Shown here piece after piece: positions 16,882-23,827 of a stretch of 64,000 nucleotides of DNA. Origin of the DNA: Nonomuraea cavernae (lineage in GTDB: Bacteria > Actinomycetota > Actinomycetes > Streptosporangiales > Streptosporangiaceae). The DNA lies in contig NZ_BMNH01000008.1 in assembly GCF_014646355.1 (NCBI RefSeq), forward strand, positions 49,280 through 113,279, read 5' to 3'. Numbering within the stretch: the first letter of the stretch is position 1; each line of letters begins with the position of its first letter. The notes beneath the pieces were generated by a model. It ran no database searches. It saw only the letters and a program-made list of their open reading frames with translations, and was not told the origin of the DNA. The translations under genes and the position numbers were made by a program.

Positions 16882-16910
16882 ACCGTAGGACCTCAAGTAA
16901 AGTTCAGGTC
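16882..16910 (-). promoter_or_regulatory. -10 element and dyad operator of the NmrA-like gene
   Basis: TACGGT (minus strand, 16882-16887) lies 6 nt before the ATG. Just upstream GACCTCAA (16889-16896) and TTCAGGTC (16903-16910) form an 8-bp inverted repeat with one mismatch and a 6-nt spacer, overlapping the promoter. Confidence 0.45.
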
Positions 16911-17815
16911 AAGCTCGGGCGGACCTGGATCATGCCGTCCTTGCGGATGCGCGTCTCGAAGACGGGCGCGGGCGCGGTCGCCGGCCCGTGCTCCACCGCG
17001 CCGTCGTCCAGCCGGAACGTGCTGCCGTGCCAGGGGCAGACCACGCACACCTCACCGTCCTCCACGACGAGTCGGCCCTGGTGGAGCGGGCCCGCCAGGT
17101 GCGGGCAGCGGTCCGCGAGCACGGTGACGCCGTCGCCGTGCCGGAGCACGAAGAGCTGGATGTAGCCGAGCCGCCGGGCGACCGGCCGGCCCTGCGGCAG
17201 GTCGTTGAGCATGCACAGGTCGTGCCAGCCCAGCGGCACCAGATGGGTCACCTGCGGGGCGTGGTTGGCGCCCGCCGCCAGCCGGTAGGCCAGGTGGCCG
17301 CCGAGGTAGGCTCCGAGGCCGCCCACGGCCAGGCCGGCGAAGGACAGCGCGCGTCCGGCGCGCTCCCGCCCTGACACGCGTGACAGCACCGAGGCGGTGA
17401 ACAGCCCGAGTGCGGTCACATTTGCCAGCATGTGCACGAGTCCTACCCGCTGCTGCTCGCGGTGCAGAGACGACCAGTCGGTCAGCCCGGCGGCGGCCGT
17501 GGGCAGCGCGTTGCCGATGCCCACGGTCAGCAGGAGCCGCGCGGCCCGGGGATCGATGGAAGTGAGGTCGAGCACGGCGGCGGAGAACCAGCAGCCGAGG
17601 CTGATCGTGGCCAGCGGCGGGTGCAGCGGCTTGCCCGTGGGCACGCCGTGCAGCAGGTCCCGCAGCTTCCCGGGTCGCAGCTTGCCGCGTACGGCCGTGG
17701 CCAGCGACTTGATGGGTTTGTCCATGACCGTGGACTTCTCAAGCCGTACGGCGAGATCGACCGGTCCCGTGAAACCGTGCATTTGCTTACGTCTCGGTCG
17801 TACTGTCTCTTTCAC
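16904..17815 (-). CDS. DUF2231 membrane protein with C-terminal Rieske [2Fe-2S] domain
   Basis: The N-terminal 190 residues have about four hydrophobic helices (DUF2231; LHPPLATISLGCWFSAAVLD, HMLANVTALGLFTASVLS). The C-terminal 100 residues are a Rieske ferredoxin domain with both cluster motifs, CPHLAGPLHQG and CVVCPWHGSTF. Electron transfer at the membrane is implied, with unknown partner. The start is uncertain: GTG 17815 (303 residues) or ATG at 17782 or 17725. A TACCCC/GGGGTA palindrome sits 12 bp upstream of GTG 17815. The gene lies between the HD hydrolase and the NmrA-like gene, all on the minus strand. Confidence 0.88.
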   Translation of the reverse strand: MKETVRPRRKQMHGFTGPVDLAVRLEKSTVMDKPIKSLATAVRGKLRPGKLRDLLHGVPTGKPLHPPLATISLGCWFSAAVLDLTSIDPRAARLLLTVGIGNALPTAAAGLTDWSSLHREQQRVGLVHMLANVTALGLFTASVLSRVSGRERAGRALSFAGLAVGGLGAYLGGHLAYRLAAGANHAPQVTHLVPLGWHDLCMLNDLPQGRPVARRLGYIQLFVLRHGDGVTVLADRCPHLAGPLHQGRLVVEDGEVCVVCPWHGSTFRLDDGAVEHGPATAPAPVFETRIRKDGMIQVRPSLT

Positions 17816-17826
17816 GACAAGTCACC

Positions 17827-17839
17827 TACCCCGGGGGTA
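17827..17839 (-). promoter_or_regulatory. possible CsoR/CstR-type operator
   Basis: TACCCCGGGGGTA is a near-perfect palindrome (TACCCC-G-GGGGTA) just upstream of the Rieske gene. It resembles sites bound by CsoR/CstR repressors, which respond to copper or persulfides. No csoR gene is in the window. Confidence 0.4.
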
Positions 17840-17845
17840 AGGGGG

Positions 17846-18448
17846 TCATTCGGATAGGTGTCCCCTGGTGACGGAGAGTCGTACCAGCTCCTGGGCGTAC
17901 GCGCCGAGTGACGGCGACCCCTCGGCGATGAGCCGGACCTTCTCCTCGACCTGCGTGGCCGTCACCTTGAACAGCGGCCACGTCCCGCCTTCGGTGTTGT
18001 GGTTGGCCAGGATCGGCGCGAACCGGTCGAGCGCCCTGGCGAACCTCGCCTCCGGCGTCTCACGGGCCTCGAACTCCTCCCACAGCGCGCGCATCGGCTC
18101 GGCCTGGCCGGCGGGCAGCAGGCTGAAGATCCGGTCGGCGGCGGCCCGCTCGGCCTCGGCCTGGGCGGCCACCGCGACCGGATCGTAGATGAAGGTGTCG
18201 CCCGCGTCGATCTCGACCAGGTCGTGCACCAGCAGCATGGCCATGACCCGCTGGAGGTCGGTGCCGGGTGGAGCGTGCTCCCCGAAGATCATCGCGAGCA
18301 TGGCCACGTACCAGGAGTGCTCTGCGTCGTTCTCCCGTCGCGAGCCGTCCATCAGCAGGTTGCGGCGGATGACCCGCTTCAACTTGTCGATCTCGACGGC
18401 GAAGGCGATCTGGGCGGTCAGGCGGTCCTCTGCTGGTGCGATAGTCAC
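17846..18448 (-). CDS. HD-domain hydrolase, YfbR-like
   Basis: A 200-residue HD-domain phosphohydrolase. Metal ligands are visible as the His in RRENDAEHSWYVAML, the HD pair in LLVHDLVEIDAGD, and the late Asp in ALDRFAPILANH. The pattern matches the YfbR/HDDC2 group of 5'-deoxynucleotidases, which dephosphorylate deoxynucleoside monophosphates. GTG 18448 is preferred because TAGGGT (minus strand, 18456-18461) is 7 nt upstream; GTG 18457 is an alternative. The oxidoreductase gene ends at 18459. Confidence 0.85.
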   Translation of the reverse strand: MTIAPAEDRLTAQIAFAVEIDKLKRVIRRNLLMDGSRRENDAEHSWYVAMLAMIFGEHAPPGTDLQRVMAMLLVHDLVEIDAGDTFIYDPVAVAAQAEAERAAADRIFSLLPAGQAEPMRALWEEFEARETPEARFARALDRFAPILANHNTEGGTWPLFKVTATQVEEKVRLIAEGSPSLGAYAQELVRLSVTRGHLSE

Positions 18449-18458
18449 GCGCGACACC

Positions 18459-20651
18459 CTAATGCGCGATGATCACAGCAGTGGGCGAAATCGTGACCGG
18501 AACCCCGTTGAACACCGCGTTTCCGGACGGAACATCAATAGTGGTCTCATCGGTCAAGGCATTCGCGTTGACCCCGGCGTGCTCGGCGGCCACCGACTGA
18601 CTGCTGCCCGCGTGCCCCCAGCCGTGGGGCAGGGAGACGACGCCGGGCATGATCGTGTCGGTCGGCTCGATCGGCACCCTGAGCTCGCCCTTGGCCGAGC
18701 GCACCACGGCCTCGCCGTCGAGCGCGAGCCTGGCCACGTCGGCCGGGTTGATCTGCAGCGTGCACCTGTTGCTGCCGCCCACCAGCGGCCCGACGTTGTG
18801 CATCCAGCTGTTGTTGGACCGCAGGTGCCGCCGCCCGATCAGCACGATCTCCGCCGGCTCTCGCTCCAGCCCGGCGCGCAGCCGTTCGACGTCCTCGACG
18901 AGCTGAGGCGGGGCGAGCTCGATCAGGCCCGAGGCGGTCTTCAGCACCTCGGGCAACCGGGGCTCCAACGGCCCGAGGTCCAGCCCGTGCGGGTTGTCGA
19001 GCAGCTTGCGCAGAGACAGGTCGCCGCCGCCGGACCACTCGCCGTAGGGGCCGAGCCTGAGCATGAGGTCGAGCCTGCGCTCCGTCCCCGACTCGCCGTC
19101 GAGCGCGGCCCGCAGCTCGGCCACGTCGCGTCCCTCGACGCCCGATCCGGGGGTGTCCACGGCCTTGGCCAGCGTCTGGCCGATGACGAACTCGTCGAGG
19201 TCGCCCTCCAGCCCCGACGCGATCATGGCCAGCCTGGACAGGATCCGCGCCTCGGACGGCCGCCCGTCCAGCGGCAGCGCCGGCGGCGAGTAACGGGTGT
19301 AGTTGCGCACCGCGAACCCGAGCAGCGCGAAGTCGTAGTGCCCCGACTGCAGCACGCGCGGCGGCGGCAGGATGACGTGGGCGTGCCGGGTCGTCTCGTT
19401 CAGGTAGGGGTCGACGCAGACCATGAAGTCGAGCCCGGCGAAGGCCGTGTCGAGCCGCGGCCCGTTGGGGGCCGACAGCACCGGGTTGCCCGCCACGGTG
19501 ACGAGCATCCTGATCTGCCCGTCTCCCGGCGTCTCGATCTCGTCGGCGAGCGTCGCCACGGGCAGCTCGCCGTTGGCCTCCGGCAGCCCTCTGACGCGGC
19601 TCCGCCACCGCCCCACCGTGTACGGCCTGCGCCTGCCGCCGGACTCCGTGGCCGACTTGGGGAACATGACGCCGCCCGGCCGGTCGAGATTGCCGGTCAG
19701 CACGTTCAGCACGTCGACCAGCCACTGGGCCAGCGTGCCGAACTCGGCCGTACAGGTGCCTATCCTGGCGTAGACGGCGGCCCGGCGCGCCCCGGCCAGC
19801 TCCCGCGCGAGCCGTACGATCACCTCGGCGGGCACGCCCGTGTGCCGGCCCACCACGTCCGGCGGGAAGTGCTTGGCCGCCTCGCGCACCTCGTCCAGCC
19901 CGTTGACCTCGTGCGAGAGCCGGACCAGATCCTCGGCGAACAGCGTGTTCACCAGGCCGAACAGCAGGTAGGCGTCGGTGCCCGGCCGGACGAACACGTG
20001 CTCGTCGCCGAGCGCGGCGGTGCGGGTGCGGCGCGGGTCGACCACGACCAGCCGGCCGCCCCGCGCGCGCAGCGCCTTGAGCCTGCCGGGGAAGTCGGGC
20101 GCGGTGCAGAGTGAGCCGTTGGACTCCAGCGGGTTGGCGCCGAGCATCAGCAGGTAGTCGGTCCGGTCGAGGTCGGGCACCGGGATGGCGAGGGGGTGGC
20201 CGAACATCAGTCCGCTGGCCACGTGCTTGGGCATCTGGTCGGACGTGCTCGCGGAGAAGATGTTGCGGGTGCCGAGCGACTTGATCATCGGCCCGGCGTA
20301 GAGGGCGCCGGCCATGGTGTGGGCGCTGGGGTTGCCCAGATAGACGGCGACGGACTCGCGGCCGTGCCGCTCGGTGACCGCTTTGAGGCCCTGCTCGACG
20401 GCGGCGAACGCCTCGTCCCAGCCGGCCTCTCGCCACTGCTCGCCGTCCCTGATCAACGGCTTGCGCAGCCGGTCGGGGTCCTCGTCGAGGCGGCCGAGAC
20501 TGGCGCCCTTCGGGCAGATGAACCCCTTGCTGAACGGGTCATCGCCGTCTCCCCGGACGCTCGTGACGTGCCCGCCCTCGTCGAGGGTGAGCGTCAGGCC
20601 GCAGACGGCCTCGCACAGGGGACAGGTCCGGTGAACGGTCGACGTCATCAC
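18459..20651 (-). CDS. molybdopterin-dependent oxidoreductase with N-terminal [4Fe-4S] site
   Basis: A 730-residue member of the DMSO reductase/formate dehydrogenase superfamily. The N-terminus has the cluster motif CPLCEAVCGL plus a later Cys in GFICPKGASLGRLDEDPDR. Molybdopterin-binding stretches follow (LGANPLESNGS, VDPRRTRTAALGDEH, the C-terminal MHNVGPLVGG and VSLPHGWGH). There is no signal peptide, so it is cytoplasmic. The substrate is unknown, and no partner subunit, electron carrier or cofactor gene is adjacent. The start could be either of two ATG codons (20651 or 20648). A 7-bp perfect dyad lies just upstream. Confidence 0.9.
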   Translation of the reverse strand: MMTSTVHRTCPLCEAVCGLTLTLDEGGHVTSVRGDGDDPFSKGFICPKGASLGRLDEDPDRLRKPLIRDGEQWREAGWDEAFAAVEQGLKAVTERHGRESVAVYLGNPSAHTMAGALYAGPMIKSLGTRNIFSASTSDQMPKHVASGLMFGHPLAIPVPDLDRTDYLLMLGANPLESNGSLCTAPDFPGRLKALRARGGRLVVVDPRRTRTAALGDEHVFVRPGTDAYLLFGLVNTLFAEDLVRLSHEVNGLDEVREAAKHFPPDVVGRHTGVPAEVIVRLARELAGARRAAVYARIGTCTAEFGTLAQWLVDVLNVLTGNLDRPGGVMFPKSATESGGRRRPYTVGRWRSRVRGLPEANGELPVATLADEIETPGDGQIRMLVTVAGNPVLSAPNGPRLDTAFAGLDFMVCVDPYLNETTRHAHVILPPPRVLQSGHYDFALLGFAVRNYTRYSPPALPLDGRPSEARILSRLAMIASGLEGDLDEFVIGQTLAKAVDTPGSGVEGRDVAELRAALDGESGTERRLDLMLRLGPYGEWSGGGDLSLRKLLDNPHGLDLGPLEPRLPEVLKTASGLIELAPPQLVEDVERLRAGLEREPAEIVLIGRRHLRSNNSWMHNVGPLVGGSNRCTLQINPADVARLALDGEAVVRSAKGELRVPIEPTDTIMPGVVSLPHGWGHAGSSQSVAAEHAGVNANALTDETTIDVPSGNAVFNGVPVTISPTAVIIAH

Positions 20652-20657
20652 GACTCC

Positions 20658-20678
20658 TGAGTTCGGAAGTTGAACTCA
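20658..20678. promoter_or_regulatory. dyad operator upstream of the molybdopterin enzyme
   Basis: TGAGTTC (20658-20664) and GAACTCA (20672-20678) are perfect inverted 7-mers with a 7-nt spacer, 7 bp before the start codon. Position and symmetry suggest a repressor site; the regulator is not identified. Confidence 0.5.
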
Positions 20679-20704
20679 TCTTGTCTCGTACGGCGCGCAT
20701 GCGG

Positions 20705-20736
20705 AAGCCCCGGAGCCCCCGCGGTCTCCGGGGCTT
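20705..20736 (-). terminator. hairpin after the 20785-21450 gene
   Basis: AAGCCCCGGAG (20705-20715) pairs perfectly with 20726-20736, with a 10-nt loop. It lies 50 bp past the stop of the minus-strand membrane gene. Confidence 0.6.
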
Positions 20737-20784
20737 GGCCGGCGGGCCGCCCGGCCGGTCAGCCGGCCAGGGGGCGCCGGCCGA

Positions 20785-21450
20785 TCAGCCGACCCGCGGC
20801 AGCGCGAGCTTTCTGGACAGCTCGGGCAGCGTCAGCAGATCAGGCGGCTCCTCGACGTCGGGTCGCATCGAGATCCAGGCTCGGCGACCGTAGAACCGGT
20901 CGAGCCCGGGGGAGACGGCACCCGGGATCTCGTCACGCCGGACGATCTCGACGACCACCAGGTGCGCCCAGGCGCGGTGCTTGTAGACGTTGACGGTCCT
21001 GGCCCAGCAGGCCGCCGCGATCTCCTCGGCGTACGCCTCGAACTCCGCGGCCGAGATGCCGGCCCTGGTCAGGATCAGCGCCTTCTCGCCCGTACGGGTC
21101 GGCGTGATCCAGAGCACCAGCGGAATCCGGCCCGACCGGGTGTGCATCGTGGTCTCCAGGCAGGTGCGCTGCAGGCGGTGTCTGGAGACCACGCACCAGA
21201 TGTGCGCCGTCACCCAGTTGCGGCCCGCCCGGGTCGCGGCCGGCACCGAGATCGCGCTGGTCAGCACGATGAACGGCATCCAGTGGCCGTGCTGCGCCGC
21301 GCTCAGGAAGGTGAAGGTGAGCAGGCCGAGCGCGGCGGTCAGCAGCAGCTCGGCGCGGATCCGCCACAGTCTGGCCGGCAGGCTCCCGCGGCCGGCGGCC
21401 GGCAGGTCCTCGTTGGCCGGGTACATCTGGTTCCGTGGGTTCCTCGGCAT
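20785..21450 (-). CDS. hypothetical membrane protein, possible conjugative-element remnant
   Basis: A 221-residue protein with two adjacent hydrophobic helices (LLLTAALGLLTFTFLSAA and FIVLTSAISVPAAT) and a soluble C-terminal domain rich in Trp and Arg. It resembles small membrane proteins encoded beside FtsK-like transfer genes of actinomycete integrative elements, but this is recollection of context rather than a motif. The ATG is 1 nt after the stop of the small upstream gene, so they form one unit. No tra, rep, int or xis gene is present here. A hairpin terminator follows. Confidence 0.65.
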   Translation of the reverse strand: MPRNPRNQMYPANEDLPAAGRGSLPARLWRIRAELLLTAALGLLTFTFLSAAQHGHWMPFIVLTSAISVPAATRAGRNWVTAHIWCVVSRHRLQRTCLETTMHTRSGRIPLVLWITPTRTGEKALILTRAGISAAEFEAYAEEIAAACWARTVNVYKHRAWAHLVVVEIVRRDEIPGAVSPGLDRFYGRRAWISMRPDVEEPPDLLTLPELSRKLALPRVG

Positions 21451-21451
21451 C

Positions 21452-21667
21452 TCACGACACCTCCTCTGGCACTCTCGGCATGACCCTGAGCTGGTCGAAT
21501 CGGGGATCCCGATAGGTGCGGGCGCCGAATCCGGACTTCGAGACGGTCCAGTCTCGCCGGAAGGCGAACTCGTCCGGCTCCATGCAGATCTCCCGATCCG
21601 CCCACGCGATGAGTTCCCGGATCCGGGACTTGATTCGACTGAGTCCCTTGGTACCTTGTGAGTACAT
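21452..21667 (-). CDS. small hypothetical protein upstream of the membrane protein
   Basis: A 71-residue soluble protein starting MYSQGTKGLSRIKSRIREL, followed by an acidic-aromatic middle (WADREICMEPDEFAFRRDW). No known family recognised. ATG 21667 is used; a longer frame to 21688 adds seven residues. It is directly followed by the two-helix membrane protein with a 1-nt gap. The pair may be a leftover of a mobile element. Confidence 0.55.
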   Translation of the reverse strand: MYSQGTKGLSRIKSRIRELIAWADREICMEPDEFAFRRDWTVSKSGFGARTYRDPRFDQLRVMPRVPEEVS

Positions 21668-22141
21668 AGAAGACCCCTTTCGCGGCATTATTCGAGGTGG
21701 CTTCTTTCGCCGGACTGATGGCTTACGACCGGCGTCGTCGCAGGGTGGCAGCCCTTATGCGGCGATCGGTGGTCGGCCTCGGTCCGGCTTTTCCATGGTG
21801 ATTCCGGTGCTCGATCGCGATGCTGGATGGCGATGCTCGACCGAGCGATGGTCGCGGCGATTCGTCAGGTGGTGGCGGGATCCCTCCGGCAGACGGCCTC
21901 CCTGGGGTCGAGATACAAATCCGGGACGGCGACGTTGCCGATGGAGCGGCCCGCGAGGCCGCGCGTGTACGTGGACGGAATCCCCCGGGTGCTCGGCCGT
22001 CCGGTCAACCCCGGCCTCCTCGTCGATCGGGTTCCTCCTGCGCACGATCGTCTCCCCGTCGCCGTGATGCCGCAATACTTTGAGCAAGAGAAGATTTAAA
22101 TTTCTTCGTGCATTGCTCGCCGATTTGCTATGCATCTACAT

Positions 22142-22154
22142 GTGCAACTTGCAC
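22142..22154. promoter_or_regulatory. palindrome GTGCAACTTGCAC
   Basis: A 13-bp near-perfect palindrome whose core TGCAACTTGCA is the exact reverse complement of the core at 22291-22301. Candidate operator for the XRE/DUF5753 regulator. Confidence 0.5.
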
Positions 22155-22290
22155 GCGAACTCTCGGGAACGCCTGTGGCTCGTGAGGGTGCAAGAAATCG
22201 TCGCCCCGTCCCCGTCCCCCGAGAGAAGCTTGCTTGCCTCCTACCGTCTCTCCGTGAAAGCCTTATGGCAAGCCTGAGTGGCACTACACA

Positions 22291-22310
22291 TGCAAGTTGC
22301 AGTGTAAGAT
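22291..22310 (+). promoter_or_regulatory. TGCAAGTTGCA palindrome and -10 of the XRE gene
   Basis: TGCAAGTTGCA (22291-22301) is followed by TAAGAT (22305-22310), a plausible -10 box, about 80 bp upstream of the GTG. A bound regulator would overlap the promoter. Confidence 0.45.
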
Positions 22311-22388
22311 TGGATGAACGGCCCAAGTGGCCGGAGTTCAAACGGTCCTTTCCGGCTACACCTTCCTTCCCGACGAGGAGAGTGGACG

Positions 22389-23252
22389 GTGCCATCGCAG
22401 CAGGGCAGCCCGACTGTCCGAAGGCTCCGACTGGGGCAGGAGTTGCGCCTTCTCCGAGAGCGGCAGAAGCTGACGGGGGCCAAGGCTGCGCGAGAGCTCG
22501 GCTGGTCTCCCAGCAAGGTGAGTCGCATCGAGGCGGCGAAGACGATGCCCAGCGCCGAGGACATCAAGGCGATGGGCGAGCTCTACCAGGTCGACGGCGG
22601 CAAGCTTGACGAACTCTTCGGCCTGTTGCGGGATGCGGATCAGCGTGGCTGGTGGGAAGATTACGAAGACTCTCTGCCTGAGGAGTACACAAAACTCCTG
22701 GGGTTGGAGGCGGAGGCCACGGTCCAGCGCAGTTGGGAACCACAGATTGTGCCGGGTCTCCTCCAGACCGAGGATTACGCGCGGGAGGTCATCCTGGCCA
22801 CCCGTGGCATCGCGCGCATCACGCACAGTGGTGTCCGCAGCCGTGTCGAGGCCCGCCTCGACCGGCAGCGGCGGGTCCTCAGCAGGGCCGATCCGTCCGA
22901 GCTGAACGTCGTGCTCGACGAGTCGGCGCTGATGCGCCGCTTCGGCGAGCCGTCGGTGATGCGTGAGCAGATGGAGCATCTCCTGGAGATTTCTCTGCTG
23001 CCACACGTCAGCGTGCGCGTGCTGACGCTCGACTCGCTTCACCCGGTCAACACGGGTGCCTTCATCCATCTGAAGTTCGTGGCGTTCGACGATGTTGTAT
23101 ATCTAGAACAGCTGTACAGCGCACACTTCGTCGAAGACCTCGGGCTGGTGGCTGGATACGAGACGGCCTTCGACCACATCAGGTCGGAGGCGCTCGATGA
23201 GGACGAGTCTCGCGTGCTCATCCAGCGCAAGGCCATGCTCTGGCGGCGTTAG
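22389..23252 (+). CDS. XRE-family regulator with DUF5753 domain
   Basis: A 287-residue regulator. Residues about 12-75 form an HTH of the XRE type (LRLGQELRLLRERQKLTGAK, then ELGWSPSKVSRIEAAKTMPS). The remaining 200 residues are the DUF5753/Scr1 ligand-like domain (SWEPQIVPGLLQTEDYAR, VVLDESALMRRFGE). Streptomycetes have many such genes, each paired with a DUF397 partner; WhiJ and its relatives belong here. GTG 22389 has GAGGAGAG about 8 nt upstream. The DUF397 gene begins 54 bp downstream. Palindromes upstream suggest autoregulation. Confidence 0.9.
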   Translation: MPSQQGSPTVRRLRLGQELRLLRERQKLTGAKAARELGWSPSKVSRIEAAKTMPSAEDIKAMGELYQVDGGKLDELFGLLRDADQRGWWEDYEDSLPEEYTKLLGLEAEATVQRSWEPQIVPGLLQTEDYAREVILATRGIARITHSGVRSRVEARLDRQRRVLSRADPSELNVVLDESALMRRFGEPSVMREQMEHLLEISLLPHVSVRVLTLDSLHPVNTGAFIHLKFVAFDDVVYLEQLYSAHFVEDLGLVAGYETAFDHIRSEALDEDESRVLIQRKAMLWRR

Positions 23253-23306
23253 AGACGAAGACTTCCACAAGGGGCAATGGCGCCCCTTTACCCATTTGGG
23301 GAGAAA

Positions 23307-23531
23307 ATGTACACCGACTCGAAGATGGCGGCTTGGCGGAGGAGTAGCTTCTGCAACGGCGCTTCGGCGTGCGTTGAAGTCGCTCCACTCGCGGACGGCA
23401 ATGTCGCTCTCAAGGACAGCAAGACCGAGGACGGCCCCGTCCTGGTCTTCACGCCCGCCGAATGGGCCGCCTTCACCGCGGGTGTCCGCGATGGTGAGTT
23501 CGACCTGGCCGCGCTCGCCGCCAGCGCATAA
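23307..23531 (+). CDS. DUF397 protein
   Basis: A 74-residue member of DUF397: WRRSSFCNGASACVEVA, then VALKDSKTEDGPVLVFTPAEW and the end GVRDGEFDLAALA. DUF397 proteins pair with XRE/DUF5753 regulators in actinomycetes and in several cases modulate development or antibiotic production, acting like a partner or antidote of the regulator. GGGGAG at 23298-23303 precedes the ATG at 23307; the in-frame ATG at 23277 lacks such a site. Confidence 0.9.
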   Translation: MYTDSKMAAWRRSSFCNGASACVEVAPLADGNVALKDSKTEDGPVLVFTPAEWAAFTAGVRDGEFDLAALAASA

Positions 23532-23535
23532 AGAA

Positions 23536-23574
23536 CGGCCCTGGCTGGTTGCTGGCACAACACACGCAGGGCCG
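23536..23574 (+). terminator. hairpin after the DUF397 gene
   Basis: CGGCCCTG (23536-23543) pairs with CAGGGCCG (23567-23574) across a 23-nt loop, directly after the stop codon. A weak terminator candidate. Confidence 0.4.
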
Positions 23575-23608
23575 CTCTGACGCTCCAGCTCTTTGACGGG
23601 CGGAAGAC

Positions 23609-23645
23609 TTGATCATCATGGCACAGGACCGACCATGATGATCAA
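23609..23645. terminator. 13-bp perfect inverted repeat between convergent genes
   Basis: TTGATCATCATGG (23609-23621) and its exact complement (23633-23645) are separated by 11 nt. It lies between the DUF397 gene and the convergent exporter gene. It may be a bidirectional terminator or a protein-binding site; no T-run follows. Confidence 0.5.
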
Positions 23646-23827
23646 CCTCTGAATTGCCCTTTCCCTGGCACGGAACGGAAAACACTCAGCCAGCCCACCG
23701 ACGACCGCCGCCGCAGCGCCGAGCGCGGCAGGACGGCTCGGGTTTCGAGACCCACGAGCGGGACGACGGTCTGACGTCTCCGTGCGCTCGCGAAGCCGTA
23801 CGCCCGCGGGTCCTTCGGCCGAAGAGG

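Larger units (their letters stand above)
21668..22388. other. 721-bp region without a clear gene
   Basis: ORFs on both strands (such as 21827-22099 plus, 21755-22135 minus) are short and have no recognisable sequence. A/T content rises from about 22080. GAGCAA (22082-22087) and TTGCTC (22113-22118) flank an AT-rich near-palindrome centred on TTTAAA. Two copies of TGCAASTTGCA follow. The region may be the eroded edge of an inserted element plus the promoter of the XRE gene. Confidence 0.4.

Noticed and set aside
21755..22135. 126-residue minus-strand ORF in the gene-poor region
   Set aside because: Sequence is Arg/His/Pro-rich without a recognisable domain, and coding bias is weak.
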